From NCBI GenBank assembly GCA_002350845.1, contig DEFL01000072.1, positions 1 through 64,000 of the forward strand: DNA of 64,000 bases. The letters run 5' to 3'. Positions within the stretch are counted from its first letter, which is position 1. Each line of letters starts with the position of its first letter. The position numbers and the translations under genes are program-made. Shown here piece after piece: positions 1 through 7,421 of the stretch. Source of the stretch: Christensenella sp. UBA2853 (GTDB taxonomy: Bacteria; Bacillota; Clostridia; Christensenellales; Aristaeellaceae). A model generated the notes under the pieces. The model saw only the letters and a list, made by a program, of their open reading frames with translations. It was not told where the DNA came from and did no database searches.

Positions 1-59
1 ACCACATTTTTCTAGCTACACCCAATTTATGCAATTTAACTTTTCTTCCATTGGTGTTT

Positions 60-79
60 CGTGTAAAATGGATTACACG
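60..79. repeat. Inverted repeat upstream of the PTS operon
   Basis: Seven-base arms CGTGTAA and TTACACG are separated by six bases, about 75 bases before the PTS permease start. The spacing fits an operator or a small leader hairpin controlling the sugar operon. No regulator gene is visible next to it, so the function is unknown. Confidence 0.4.
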
Positions 80-155
80 CTACATATGATCACGGTGACT
101 CAGTCCCAATTCCCCAGGCAGGACAAAGGTCCGAAAATGAAGGAGGAATCTACCC

Positions 156-2009
156 ATGGCTCTCGATTACCGGAAATGTGCGCAGGAGATCACTGCCAAT
201 ATCGGCGGCGGCTCCAATGTCATCAGCGCTGCACATTGTGCAACGCGGCTTCGTCTTGTTATTGCTGACAACAGCAAGGTCAACAGGGCGGCGCTCGAAA
301 ACGTCGACGGCGTGAAAGGCATGTTCGAATCCAACGGACAGCTGCAGCTGATTATCGGCACAGGCACCGTCAACAAGGTCTACGAGGAATTCCTTTCGGT
401 TGCCGGTGTTTCCGCGGCATCCAAGGATGACGTGAAGAAAGCGGCAGCTTCCAAAATGCCCTTGTGGAAGAAAATCCTGAAAACGCCAGGCGATGTGTTC
501 GTCCCGATTCTTCCCGCAATCGTGGCTTCCGGTTTGATGATGGGCCTTGTGGAAGCACTGGCCAAGGCAATTCCCTCTTTTGCAAGCAGCGGCTGGTTTG
601 GTTTTCTGGACATGGTGGCCAATACCGCATTCGCACTGCTGCCCGTTCTGGTCGCAATTTCCGCCGCACGGGTATTTGGCGGAAACATTTTCCTTGGCGG
701 CGTTATCGGCATCATGATGGTTCACCCCGCTCTGATGAATGCCTGGACCGTTACTCCGACCAATCAGCCCGCGGTCTGGGATCTGGGAATCTTCAGCATC
801 GCGCAGGTCGGATATCAGGGACATGTCATTCCGGTCATTCTTGCCGTACTTCTGATGAGTACGGTGGAAAAATGGCTGCATAAACATGTGCCGGAAATGA
901 TTGACCTGTTTGTGACGCCCCTGGTGACCGTACTGGTGACCGCTTTTGCTACCTTCGTCGTGATCGGACCGATTTTTTCCATTCTGGAAAACTGGGTTCT
1001 GCAGGGAGCCGAATGGCTGGTGACCTCCACCGGCGGTATCGGCGCTCTGGTCATGGGTGCTCTTTATCCATGGACTGTCGTCATGGGCCTGCACCATATG
1101 TATAACGTGATTGAGGCTGGTATGCTGAGCGGCGCACTGGGGCTGAATATCTGGATGCCCATTGCGTCTGCTGCAAACTTCGCTCAGTTCGGCGCCTGCC
1201 TTGCTGTGGCCATTAAGTGCCGCAATGCAAAGCTCAAGTCCGTCGCGCTGCCGTCCTCCCTCTCTGCATCCCTGGGCATTACGGAGCCCGCTATTTTCGG
1301 TGTGAACTTCCGCTTTATGAAACCGTTCATCGCAGGTGTGGTCGGCGGTGCGGTCGGTGCTCTCTTTGGATCCCTGACAGGTCTTGGTGCAACAACCTAT
1401 GGTGTGACCGGCATCCCCGGCCTGCTGGCGATCAACAATATTCCTGTCTATGTGATTGAACTTCTTATCTCATCTGGCATTGCCTTTGCAGTGACGATGG
1501 TTCTCTGGAAGGAAGAAGAGCCGGCGGCTGCTCCTGCGGCAGCACCTGAGGCTGAAAAACCCTCGATTGAAGTGCCGACAGCTTCCGTGATCCGCTGCGC
1601 CGCCGGAACTGTGCTTCAGCCGGTAAAGGGCAAAGTCATTGCCCGGGAAGCCATTCCGGATGACACGTTTGCTTCCGGTGTGCTGGGTGATGGCGTTGGA
1701 ATCGAACCGTCAGATGAGCTTGTAGTGGCTCCTTTTGACGGTACCATTTCTTCCGTGGCGGAAAGCCAGCATGCAGTGGGTGTTGAATCTAACGGCATGG
1801 AAATGCTGATCCACGTTGGTGTGGATACCGTGAATATGCAAGGCGACGGCTTCACCTGCCTGGTAAAGGAAGGCGACGAAGTGAAAGCCGGTCAGCCCCT
1901 GATCCGTTTCAGCCGGGAAAAGATTAAGGCAGCAGGCTACAGCGATACCGTGGCGGTTCTGCTGACCAATTCCGACGATCTTGAAGGTGTCGAGTGCGGA
2001 CTGCAGTAA
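156..2009 (+). CDS. PTS EIIBCA sugar permease, sucrose/trehalose type
   Basis: This 617-residue membrane permease imports and phosphorylates a sugar using phosphate from HPr. Residues 1-90 form the EIIB domain, with the phosphorylated cysteine at C28 in AAHCATRLRL. Residues about 105-450 are a polytopic EIIC domain with the GITEPAIFGVN signature of the glucose/sucrose superfamily. An Ala/Pro/Glu-rich linker leads to a fused EIIA domain (about 480-617) with the active histidine H553 in LIHVGVDTV. The start has GGAGG about ten bases upstream. The EIIC signature is closest to sucrose- or trehalose-type permeases, but substrate cannot be fixed by reading. It is the first gene of an operon with ptsH and ptsI, so this cluster supplies both the general and the sugar-specific PTS parts. 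Confidence 0.9.
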   Translation: MALDYRKCAQEITANIGGGSNVISAAHCATRLRLVIADNSKVNRAALENVDGVKGMFESNGQLQLIIGTGTVNKVYEEFLSVAGVSAASKDDVKKAAASKMPLWKKILKTPGDVFVPILPAIVASGLMMGLVEALAKAIPSFASSGWFGFLDMVANTAFALLPVLVAISAARVFGGNIFLGGVIGIMMVHPALMNAWTVTPTNQPAVWDLGIFSIAQVGYQGHVIPVILAVLLMSTVEKWLHKHVPEMIDLFVTPLVTVLVTAFATFVVIGPIFSILENWVLQGAEWLVTSTGGIGALVMGALYPWTVVMGLHHMYNVIEAGMLSGALGLNIWMPIASAANFAQFGACLAVAIKCRNAKLKSVALPSSLSASLGITEPAIFGVNFRFMKPFIAGVVGGAVGALFGSLTGLGATTYGVTGIPGLLAINNIPVYVIELLISSGIAFAVTMVLWKEEEPAAAPAAAPEAEKPSIEVPTASVIRCAAGTVLQPVKGKVIAREAIPDDTFASGVLGDGVGIEPSDELVVAPFDGTISSVAESQHAVGVESNGMEMLIHVGVDTVNMQGDGFTCLVKEGDEVKAGQPLIRFSREKIKAAGYSDTVAVLLTNSDDLEGVECGLQ

Positions 2010-2063
2010 GCAGCAACTTTGATGAGATTCGCAGTATGCGAATAAAAATAGGAGGAACGAAAC

Positions 2064-2321
2064 ATGAAGTCTTTTGAGTACACCATTACCGATCCCGTTG
2101 GTATCCATGCACGTCCTGCCGGAATCCTGGTCAAGGAAATCAAGAAGTATGCTTCCACAGTCACCGTGAGCAAGGGCGACAAGGCAGTCAACGCCCTGAA
2201 ACTGATGGCCCTGATGGGTATGGGCATCAAGCAGGGAGATACCGTGAAGGTCACGATTGATGGTGCGGATGAAGATACCGCAGCTGCCGCAATTGAAGCG
2301 TTCTTCAAGGCCAATCTGTAA
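2064..2321 (+). CDS. ptsH: Phosphocarrier protein HPr
   Basis: HPr carries phosphate from enzyme I to sugar permeases in the cytoplasm. The 85-residue length is standard. The catalytic histidine is H15 in GIHARPAG. At the position of the regulatory serine of Bacillus HPr (Ser46, in NLKSIMGVMS) this protein has lysine (K46, in NALKLMALMG). HPr kinase regulation at that site is therefore not expected. The RBS is AGGAGG, nine bases before the ATG. A 7-bp-arm hairpin (2027-2043) precedes the RBS and an intrinsic terminator (2332-2366) follows the gene, which should make HPr more abundant than enzyme I. Confidence 0.95.
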   Translation: MKSFEYTITDPVGIHARPAGILVKEIKKYASTVTVSKGDKAVNALKLMALMGMGIKQGDTVKVTIDGADEDTAAAAIEAFFKANL

Positions 2322-2331
2322 TCTGAATCCG

Positions 2332-2366
2332 AACAAACGGCTGCCGGTCGACAGCCGTTTGTTTTT
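2332..2366 (+). terminator. Intergenic intrinsic terminator between ptsH and ptsI
   Basis: A 12-bp stem (AACAAACGGCTG with CAGCCGTTTGTT) closes an eight-base loop and runs into five Ts. It sits inside the operon, just before the ptsI RBS. It probably terminates part of the transcripts after ptsH and sets a high HPr to EI ratio. Confidence 0.75.
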
Positions 2367-2392
2367 CACACGAAGAAAAGGAGATGACGGAA

Positions 2393-4072
2393 ATGATCCT
2401 GATTCAGGGAAAAGGCGTATCAAACGGTGTGGCGATCGGACCACTGTATTTCTATCAGCGGGCAAAAGCTACGATTACCCGTTATGAAGTCGAAGATGCG
2501 GATGCCGAATGGAACCGGTTCAAGGATGCTCAGCAAAAGGCGATTGACCAGCTTGGCGAACTGGCGGAAAAAGCCAGGGAAGAAGCCGGCGATGAAGCTG
2601 CACTGCTGTTTGAAACCCATCAGATGATGGCGGAGGACATGGAATACGAAGAAGCGATTCAGAGTGCCATTCAGGATATGAAGCTGAACGCGGAAGCGGC
2701 CGTAACGGATACTGCGGCGCAGTTTGCTGAAATGTTCGCAGCCATGGACGATCCATACTTCCAGGCCAGGGCAGCGGACGTGAAGGATGTTTCCGCACGG
2801 ATCATTGCCGCGCTGACCGGTGTGGTGCAGGGAGGAATCAATTCCCCGGTACCGGTGGTTCTTGCAGCAGATGATCTGGCGCCAAGCGAGACGGTTCAGT
2901 TGGACAAAAGCAAGATCCTTGGCTTTGTGACCGAAGGGGGATCTGGTTCCAGCCATACGGCAATCCTGGCCAGGACCATGGGGATTCCCGCTATCATTGG
3001 TGTAGGCGATCAGCTGAAACCGGAATATGAAGGCAAAGAAGTGATCATCGACGGCGGCACCGGCAATGTGACGATCGATGCGGATGAAGATGCGAAAGCA
3101 CATCTGCTCAAGAAGATGGAAGAGCAGAAAAAGATGCGCGAAATGCTGGAACTTCTCAAGGGACAGCCCAATGAAACTCTGGACGGTCAGAAGATCAAGG
3201 TTTACTGCAATATCGGAGGCCCGGACGATGTTCCGGCCGTGCTGAGCAATGACGCAGGCGGCGTCGGCCTGTTCCGCAGTGAATTCCTGTATCTGAACTG
3301 TGATGATTTCCCGTCTGAAGAAATCCAGTTTGCAGCATATAAGAAGGTTCTGTCCGACATGGGCGGAAAAGAGGTTGTCATTCGCACACTGGATATCGGC
3401 GCAGACAAACAGATCGGTTATTTCAATCTGCCCAAGGAAGAGAATCCGGCTTTGGGCAACCGCGCACTGCGCATCTGCCTGAACCGGCCGGAAATCTTCC
3501 ATACCCAGCTGCGTGCTCTGTTCCGCGCTTCTGCTTTCGGCAAGCTTGGCATTATGTTCCCCATGGTGACCAGTGTATGGGAAGTCAAGGAAGCCAAGAA
3601 AATGTGCGACCGGGTGCGGGAAGAACTGACAAAGGAAGGCATTCCTTTCAGTGAGGATGTTGAGATCGGTATCATGATTGAAACACCGGCAGCGGTTCTG
3701 ATGAGCGACCGCCTGGCGAAGGAAGTTGACTTCTTCAGCTGCGGCACCAACGATCTGACCCAGTACACACTGGCCTGCGACCGGCAGAATGCTGATCTCG
3801 GCCGGTTCTACAATCCGCATCACCCTGCTGTGCTTCGTGCACTGAAGATAGTCTGCGACAATGCGCATAAGAACGGCGTATGGGTTGGAATCTGCGGTGA
3901 ACTCGGCGCGGATCTTGCCCTGACGGAAACCTTCCTTTCCATCGGAATTGATGAACTTTCTGTATCGCCGCGCTCCGTGCTGCCGCTGCGTCAGAAGATC
4001 AGGGAAACCGATGTTTCAAAGGTGAAGGAAAAGGTGCTGGCGGATCTGCTCAGCGATGAGAACACGATCTGA
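2393..4072 (+). CDS. ptsI: PTS enzyme I (phosphoenolpyruvate-protein phosphotransferase)
   Basis: Enzyme I transfers phosphate from phosphoenolpyruvate to HPr. The protein has the N-terminal PEP-utiliser helical domain, the swivelling His domain with active H188 in GSGSSHTAILARTMG, and the C-terminal PEP-binding barrel with GLFRSEFLY, IMIETPAAV, CGTNDLTQYTLACDR and GICGELGAD. The length is about 559 residues, as expected. I chose ATG 2393 over ATG 2384 because AAAAGGAG ends right at 2383; only 2393 has normal spacing. The stop codon overlaps the start of the acylphosphatase gene by one base (TGATG). Confidence 0.95.
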   Translation: MILIQGKGVSNGVAIGPLYFYQRAKATITRYEVEDADAEWNRFKDAQQKAIDQLGELAEKAREEAGDEAALLFETHQMMAEDMEYEEAIQSAIQDMKLNAEAAVTDTAAQFAEMFAAMDDPYFQARAADVKDVSARIIAALTGVVQGGINSPVPVVLAADDLAPSETVQLDKSKILGFVTEGGSGSSHTAILARTMGIPAIIGVGDQLKPEYEGKEVIIDGGTGNVTIDADEDAKAHLLKKMEEQKKMREMLELLKGQPNETLDGQKIKVYCNIGGPDDVPAVLSNDAGGVGLFRSEFLYLNCDDFPSEEIQFAAYKKVLSDMGGKEVVIRTLDIGADKQIGYFNLPKEENPALGNRALRICLNRPEIFHTQLRALFRASAFGKLGIMFPMVTSVWEVKEAKKMCDRVREELTKEGIPFSEDVEIGIMIETPAAVLMSDRLAKEVDFFSCGTNDLTQYTLACDRQNADLGRFYNPHHPAVLRALKIVCDNAHKNGVWVGICGELGADLALTETFLSIGIDELSVSPRSVLPLRQKIRETDVSKVKEKVLADLLSDENTI

Positions 4073-4362
4073 TGGCCTCCGGAACGCTTCAGGAAAGATG
4101 GCGCATACAGTGTTTTGGCAAGGTGCAACATGTCGGATTCAGGTATACGGCAATGTATCTTGCAAAAGGGCTGTATCTGACCGGTTGGGTGAAAAACCTG
4201 CAGGATGGGAGTGTGCTTCTGGAAGCTCAGGGTGGCACGGCACAGCTTCGGAAATTCCTGATTCAGCTGAAAAGCCAGAAGCATCTGCATATTGAAAAAA
4301 GCTTGATTACCGTGCTTCCATTGCAGCCCTATGAACGTGGTTTCCGCGTAGAACCGGGCTGA
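4072..4362 (+). CDS. acyP: Acylphosphatase
   Basis: This 96-residue protein hydrolyses carboxyl-phosphate bonds such as those of acetyl phosphate or 1,3-bisphosphoglycerate. The family core is clear: GKVQHVGFRY carries the phosphate-binding Arg (R24) and LTGWVKNLQDGSV carries the catalytic Asn (N42). The usual VQGVGFR is changed to VQHVGFR (G to H at residue 20). Its ATG overlaps the ptsI stop (TGATG), so it is probably translated by termination-reinitiation. Tight coupling to the general PTS genes is unusual and may link acyl-phosphate turnover to PTS activity; that link is inference. Confidence 0.85.
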   Translation: MASGTLQERWRIQCFGKVQHVGFRYTAMYLAKGLYLTGWVKNLQDGSVLLEAQGGTAQLRKFLIQLKSQKHLHIEKSLITVLPLQPYERGFRVEPG

Positions 4363-4411
4363 CGGTCAAATGAAAGCCGCCAAACAAGACCGGGAGAGAT
4401 TGTTTCATGAC

Positions 4412-4454
4412 GGCGTTGCTGCAGAAGCAAGAGATCTGCAGCAACGCCTTTTTT
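4412..4454 (+). terminator. PTS operon terminator
   Basis: A perfect 14-bp stem (GGCGTTGCTGCAGA with TCTGCAGCAACGCC) is followed by six Ts, about 50 bases after the acylphosphatase stop. Confidence 0.9.
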
Positions 4455-4573
4455 GATGCAATTATGAGAAAAACAACGAGAGAAAGCAAACACAAATCAG
4501 CCTGTCAACAAATGTCACTTTGACAAGCTGAATTGAAGCGATGTAAAAGTCGGATTTTCAGAAAATCAGGAAT

Positions 4574-5155
4574 TTAAGCTACATCTTCGGGGATAAAAAG
4601 ATGATGGTCCAGCGTTCCAGTGTTGCATTTGGCAATAGCTTTCAGAATGTTCTGTGATATGGCCAGAAGGTAAAGTTCGGATAGTACCTTTACAGTTCCA
4701 CCGGTAAGAAAACGAACAAATCTACGATTATGCTTCAGCTGGCCGAAAGCGCCTTCTGCCTGGATCGAACGGTTCATTCGAAGCGTTTTTCCCTCTTCAG
4801 AGGTGATCCTCTTCTGTGATGCTTCCCGGTAATCTGAAAACTCACGACAGACAACCAATTCTTTTCTCTGTTCAGGATCTTTTGCTTTGCAGCAGGCTGC
4901 CCGATACGGACACCCATGGCAGTCCTCACAACGATATCTGGTCACTTCCCGCGTGGTTCCATCCTTGGAGTGCTCTGTTGATGTGCCCACGTTCACGACC
5001 ATCCGACCAAGTTTACACAGATAATAATCTTCCGGACCATAATAGGCCATGTTCTCAGCCCGTCCGATCTGTTCCCTGTATTTCTTTGTCCGACTGCTTT
5101 CGTAATGATTGGGTTTTAGTATAATTTTACAACAAAACAGAGCATTCCTCCACAT
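4574..5155 (-). pseudogene. IS1182-family transposase, C-terminal remnant
   Basis: The open frame encodes about 190 residues matching only the C-terminal part of a DDE transposase of the IS1182 type. It has a zinc-like cysteine block (CEDCHGCPYRAACCKAKD) followed by the catalytic Glu region RSIQAEGAFGQLKHNRRFVRF. Family members are usually well over 400 residues, and the part with the two catalytic Asps is missing. The frame's first 15 codons run through a terminator hairpin (5134-5180) and do not look like transposase, so the true remnant probably begins near 5115. I found no convincing terminal inverted repeats. This is an inactive mobile-element scar between the PTS operon and the next genes. 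Confidence 0.75.
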
Positions 5156-5182
5156 CCTCAGTGGTTGAATGCTCTGTTTTTT
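5134..5182. terminator. Bidirectional terminator-like hairpin at the IS remnant edge
   Basis: Arms AAAACAGAGCATTC (5134-5147) and GAATGCTCTGTTTT (5167-5180) pair perfectly. T-runs follow on both strands. A second hairpin (GGGGCTGTT with AACAGCCCC, 5190-5215) lies beside it. They separate the transposase remnant from the minus-strand gene at 5238-5507. Confidence 0.6.
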
Positions 5183-5237
5183 CTGTTTGGGGGCTGTTAC
5201 TTCTGCAACAGCCCCTTTGCTTTATGCGTCTGCGGGC

Positions 5238-5507
5238 TTACTCGGCCTTTTCCGTGGCCGGGACCAGGATCGGAGGACGGACCTGCCAGAAGAGGCTGTC
5301 CGGTTCATCTTCGTCCTTTTCCAGTCCGTAGAGGACCGTCATGCCGTTGTTCAGGCGGACGCGGATCCCGCGGAACTGCTCGTCGCAGCACCGCCAGAGG
5401 CTCCAGCCCTTGACCTGCCCATCCAGTTCCGGGAAGGTCGTCCGGAAGACTTCGTAGATTTCTTCAACAGTGTCCGTGACCAGGATGATGTTGTCAAGCT
5501 GCTTCAT
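5238..5507 (-). CDS. Small hypothetical protein (89 aa)
   Basis: I do not recognise the family. The protein is acidic and soluble with no signal peptide or membrane segment. It reads as an alternating helix/strand fold ending in a Pro-rich tail (VRPPILVPATEKAE). The gene is supported by a strong RBS (GGAGG about eight bases before the ATG), a single clean frame and a TG-extended TATAGT -10 box further upstream. It stands alone between the IS remnant and ppk2, which is transcribed the other way. Confidence 0.65.
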   Translation of the reverse strand: MKQLDNIILVTDTVEEIYEVFRTTFPELDGQVKGWSLWRCCDEQFRGIRVRLNNGMTVLYGLEKDEDEPDSLFWQVRPPILVPATEKAE

Positions 5508-5698
5508 GCTTTTCCCTCCTGCACAGTCGTTCAGTTTTCAGAAAACAGGGCCCAAATTTGACTATACCACGTGTGTCAAGCCCTGACACGGCGGCAGGAG
5601 AAAAAACGAAAGGCATGCCGGGTTTCATCCCATTCCTGAGATTTTTTTGTCCCTGCATGCGTTTTTCGGCTGCAGGAACCCAGCAAAGCCTGCATCGC

Positions 5699-5727
5699 TT
5701 GCGTTTCAGGGAAATATCCTGTATACT
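5699..5727 (+). promoter_or_regulatory. Promoter of the PPK2 gene
   Basis: TTGCGT, a 17-base spacer and TATACT lie about 50 bases before the ppk2 start. This is a good sigma-A match in the only upstream gap. Confidence 0.65.
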
Positions 5728-5775
5728 TTTTCCACCGAAACAGCATAATGATAATTTCATAACGGAGGAAAAGGT

Positions 5776-7272
5776 ATGCTTGCCGATTTTGAAAAAGTGG
5801 AAGCGGAAGATAAGGACGTTTTAAAAGCGGACATCAAGGAGCTCAAAGAGCGTCTTGCGGCGCTGCCCCAGAAGCTGAGGGACAAAAAGATCCCGGTCCT
5901 GGTGCTCATTGAGGGCTGGGCAGCCGCCGGAAAGGGCAGTCTGATCAAGGAGCTGATCAGCGAACTGGACCCGCGCTTTTACAATGTCGTCTCCCCGGTG
6001 ATTGTGCCCGAAAAGGAATCCCGTTATCCGTTCCTGTACCCGTATGCCACGGCGATCCCGGAAAACGGAAAAATCCTGTTCATGGATTCCGGCTGGATGG
6101 AGGATATCATCCGCAAATATCTGCACCGGGAAATCACCAAAGAGGAATTCAAGCGGCGTGTGCGCGCGGTCAATGAGTTTGAGCGCCAGCTCCGCGACGG
6201 AGGCTATCTGCTCCTGAAGATCTTTGTCCATATCGACAAAAAGGAACAGTATGAACGTCTGGAGAGCCTGACCGCGAATGTGGAAACGGAATGGCGCGTG
6301 ACGGATGAGGATCTCTGGCAGCACAGGGAATATGACCGCTTCCTGGATTCCTATGACAACTTCATGGAGAAGACGGACGATATCGTCCCGTGGCATATCC
6401 TGGACGGCAGCCGGAGAAAGATGGCAGTCCGCGATGTCCTGAAGCTCCTGGTGGAAGGCATTGAAGATGTGCTGGAGGAAGGCCGGTATGTGGGAGAACC
6501 TTTTGAAGAGGAATTCCCGCTCAGGGAAATGCCGGCGCTTGCGGACGTGGACCTGTCGGTGACCATCTCCGATGACGAATACAAGGAAAAGCTCAAGAAG
6601 CTCCAGAAGCGGCTCAGCGAGCTGCACAACATCATCTACCGCCTGAAGATTCCGGTGGTTCTGTGCTATGAGGGCTGGGATGCCGCCGGCAAGGGCGGCA
6701 ATATCCGCAGGGTGGCCTATCCGCTCGACCCGCGCGGGTTTGACGTGTGCCCCATTGCCTCCCCGGAACCCCATGAACTCAACCGGCAGTACCTGTGGCG
6801 GTTCTGGACGCGTCTGCCGAGGAGCGGACATATCTGCATCTTTGACCGCACCTGGTACGGCCGCGTCATGGTGGAACGCCTCGAGGGCTTCTGCTCTGAA
6901 AAGGACTGGCAGAGAGCGTACAATGAAATCAACGAGTTTGAGCGTCAGCTGACGGACTGGGGCGCTGTGGTGATCAAGTTCTGGATCCATATCGATCAGG
7001 ACACGCAGCTGGCCCGCTTCAATGACCGCCAGAATACGCCGGAAAAACAGTGGAAGATCACGGACGAAGACTGGCGCAACCGTGAAAAGTGGCCGCTGTA
7101 TGAAGTCGCAGTCAATGAAATGCTGCAGAAAACCAGCACGAAGAATGCGCCGTGGTATATCATTGAATCCAATGACAAGCAGTATGCGCGCATCCGTACG
7201 CTGGAAATCATTGTCAAGGCACTGGAAAAAGCCTGCGAGGAGCACTTTGCAAGGAAGGTCTGCAAGGAGTGA
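5776..7272 (+). CDS. Polyphosphate:AMP phosphotransferase (two-domain PPK2, class II)
   Basis: The 498-residue protein consists of two tandem PPK2 domains, as in class II enzymes that phosphorylate AMP to ADP with polyphosphate. Domain 1 (about 20-240) has Walker A GWAAAGKGS (47-55), but its Walker B-like segment is FMDSGWMEDI (102-111). Domain 2 (about 270-490) has GWDAAGKGG (300-308) and the canonical FDRTWYGRV (356-364). In characterised class II enzymes the C-terminal domain is the active one, and the divergent motif in domain 1 fits that. The RBS is GGAGG. The gene is monocistronic, between its own promoter and a terminator. Its role would be nucleotide salvage from polyphosphate. Confidence 0.9.
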   Translation: MLADFEKVEAEDKDVLKADIKELKERLAALPQKLRDKKIPVLVLIEGWAAAGKGSLIKELISELDPRFYNVVSPVIVPEKESRYPFLYPYATAIPENGKILFMDSGWMEDIIRKYLHREITKEEFKRRVRAVNEFERQLRDGGYLLLKIFVHIDKKEQYERLESLTANVETEWRVTDEDLWQHREYDRFLDSYDNFMEKTDDIVPWHILDGSRRKMAVRDVLKLLVEGIEDVLEEGRYVGEPFEEEFPLREMPALADVDLSVTISDDEYKEKLKKLQKRLSELHNIIYRLKIPVVLCYEGWDAAGKGGNIRRVAYPLDPRGFDVCPIASPEPHELNRQYLWRFWTRLPRSGHICIFDRTWYGRVMVERLEGFCSEKDWQRAYNEINEFERQLTDWGAVVIKFWIHIDQDTQLARFNDRQNTPEKQWKITDEDWRNREKWPLYEVAVNEMLQKTSTKNAPWYIIESNDKQYARIRTLEIIVKALEKACEEHFARKVCKE

Positions 7273-7291
7273 GACGGCTGGAAAGCCGTAC

Positions 7292-7323
7292 AGCCGGGGA
7301 GCTGGAGTGTTCCCCGGCTTTTT
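7292..7323 (+). terminator. ppk2 terminator
   Basis: A 9-bp stem (AGCCGGGGA with TCCCCGGCT) is followed by a T-run, about 20 bases after the stop. Confidence 0.85.
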
Positions 7324-7352
7324 GAAGTGAAACCAGGCATACAGGATATGGA

Positions 7353-7381
7353 TTGTGTTTTCAGGGAATCCAATTTATAAT
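7353..7381 (+). promoter_or_regulatory. Promoter of the DUF3048 gene
   Basis: TTGTGT, a 17-base spacer and a perfect TATAAT lie 40 bases before the ATG at 7422. A promoter here also argues against any translation start upstream of 7422. Confidence 0.6.
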
Positions 7382-7421
7382 GGTTTCAGGCAACAAATCA
7401 AACGATGGGTGGAAGGGTGTT

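Noticed and set aside
80..155. Possible antiterminator (RAT) site and terminator before the PTS gene
   Set aside because: No terminator stem with T-run overlaps the dyad, and no BglG-type antiterminator gene is in view.
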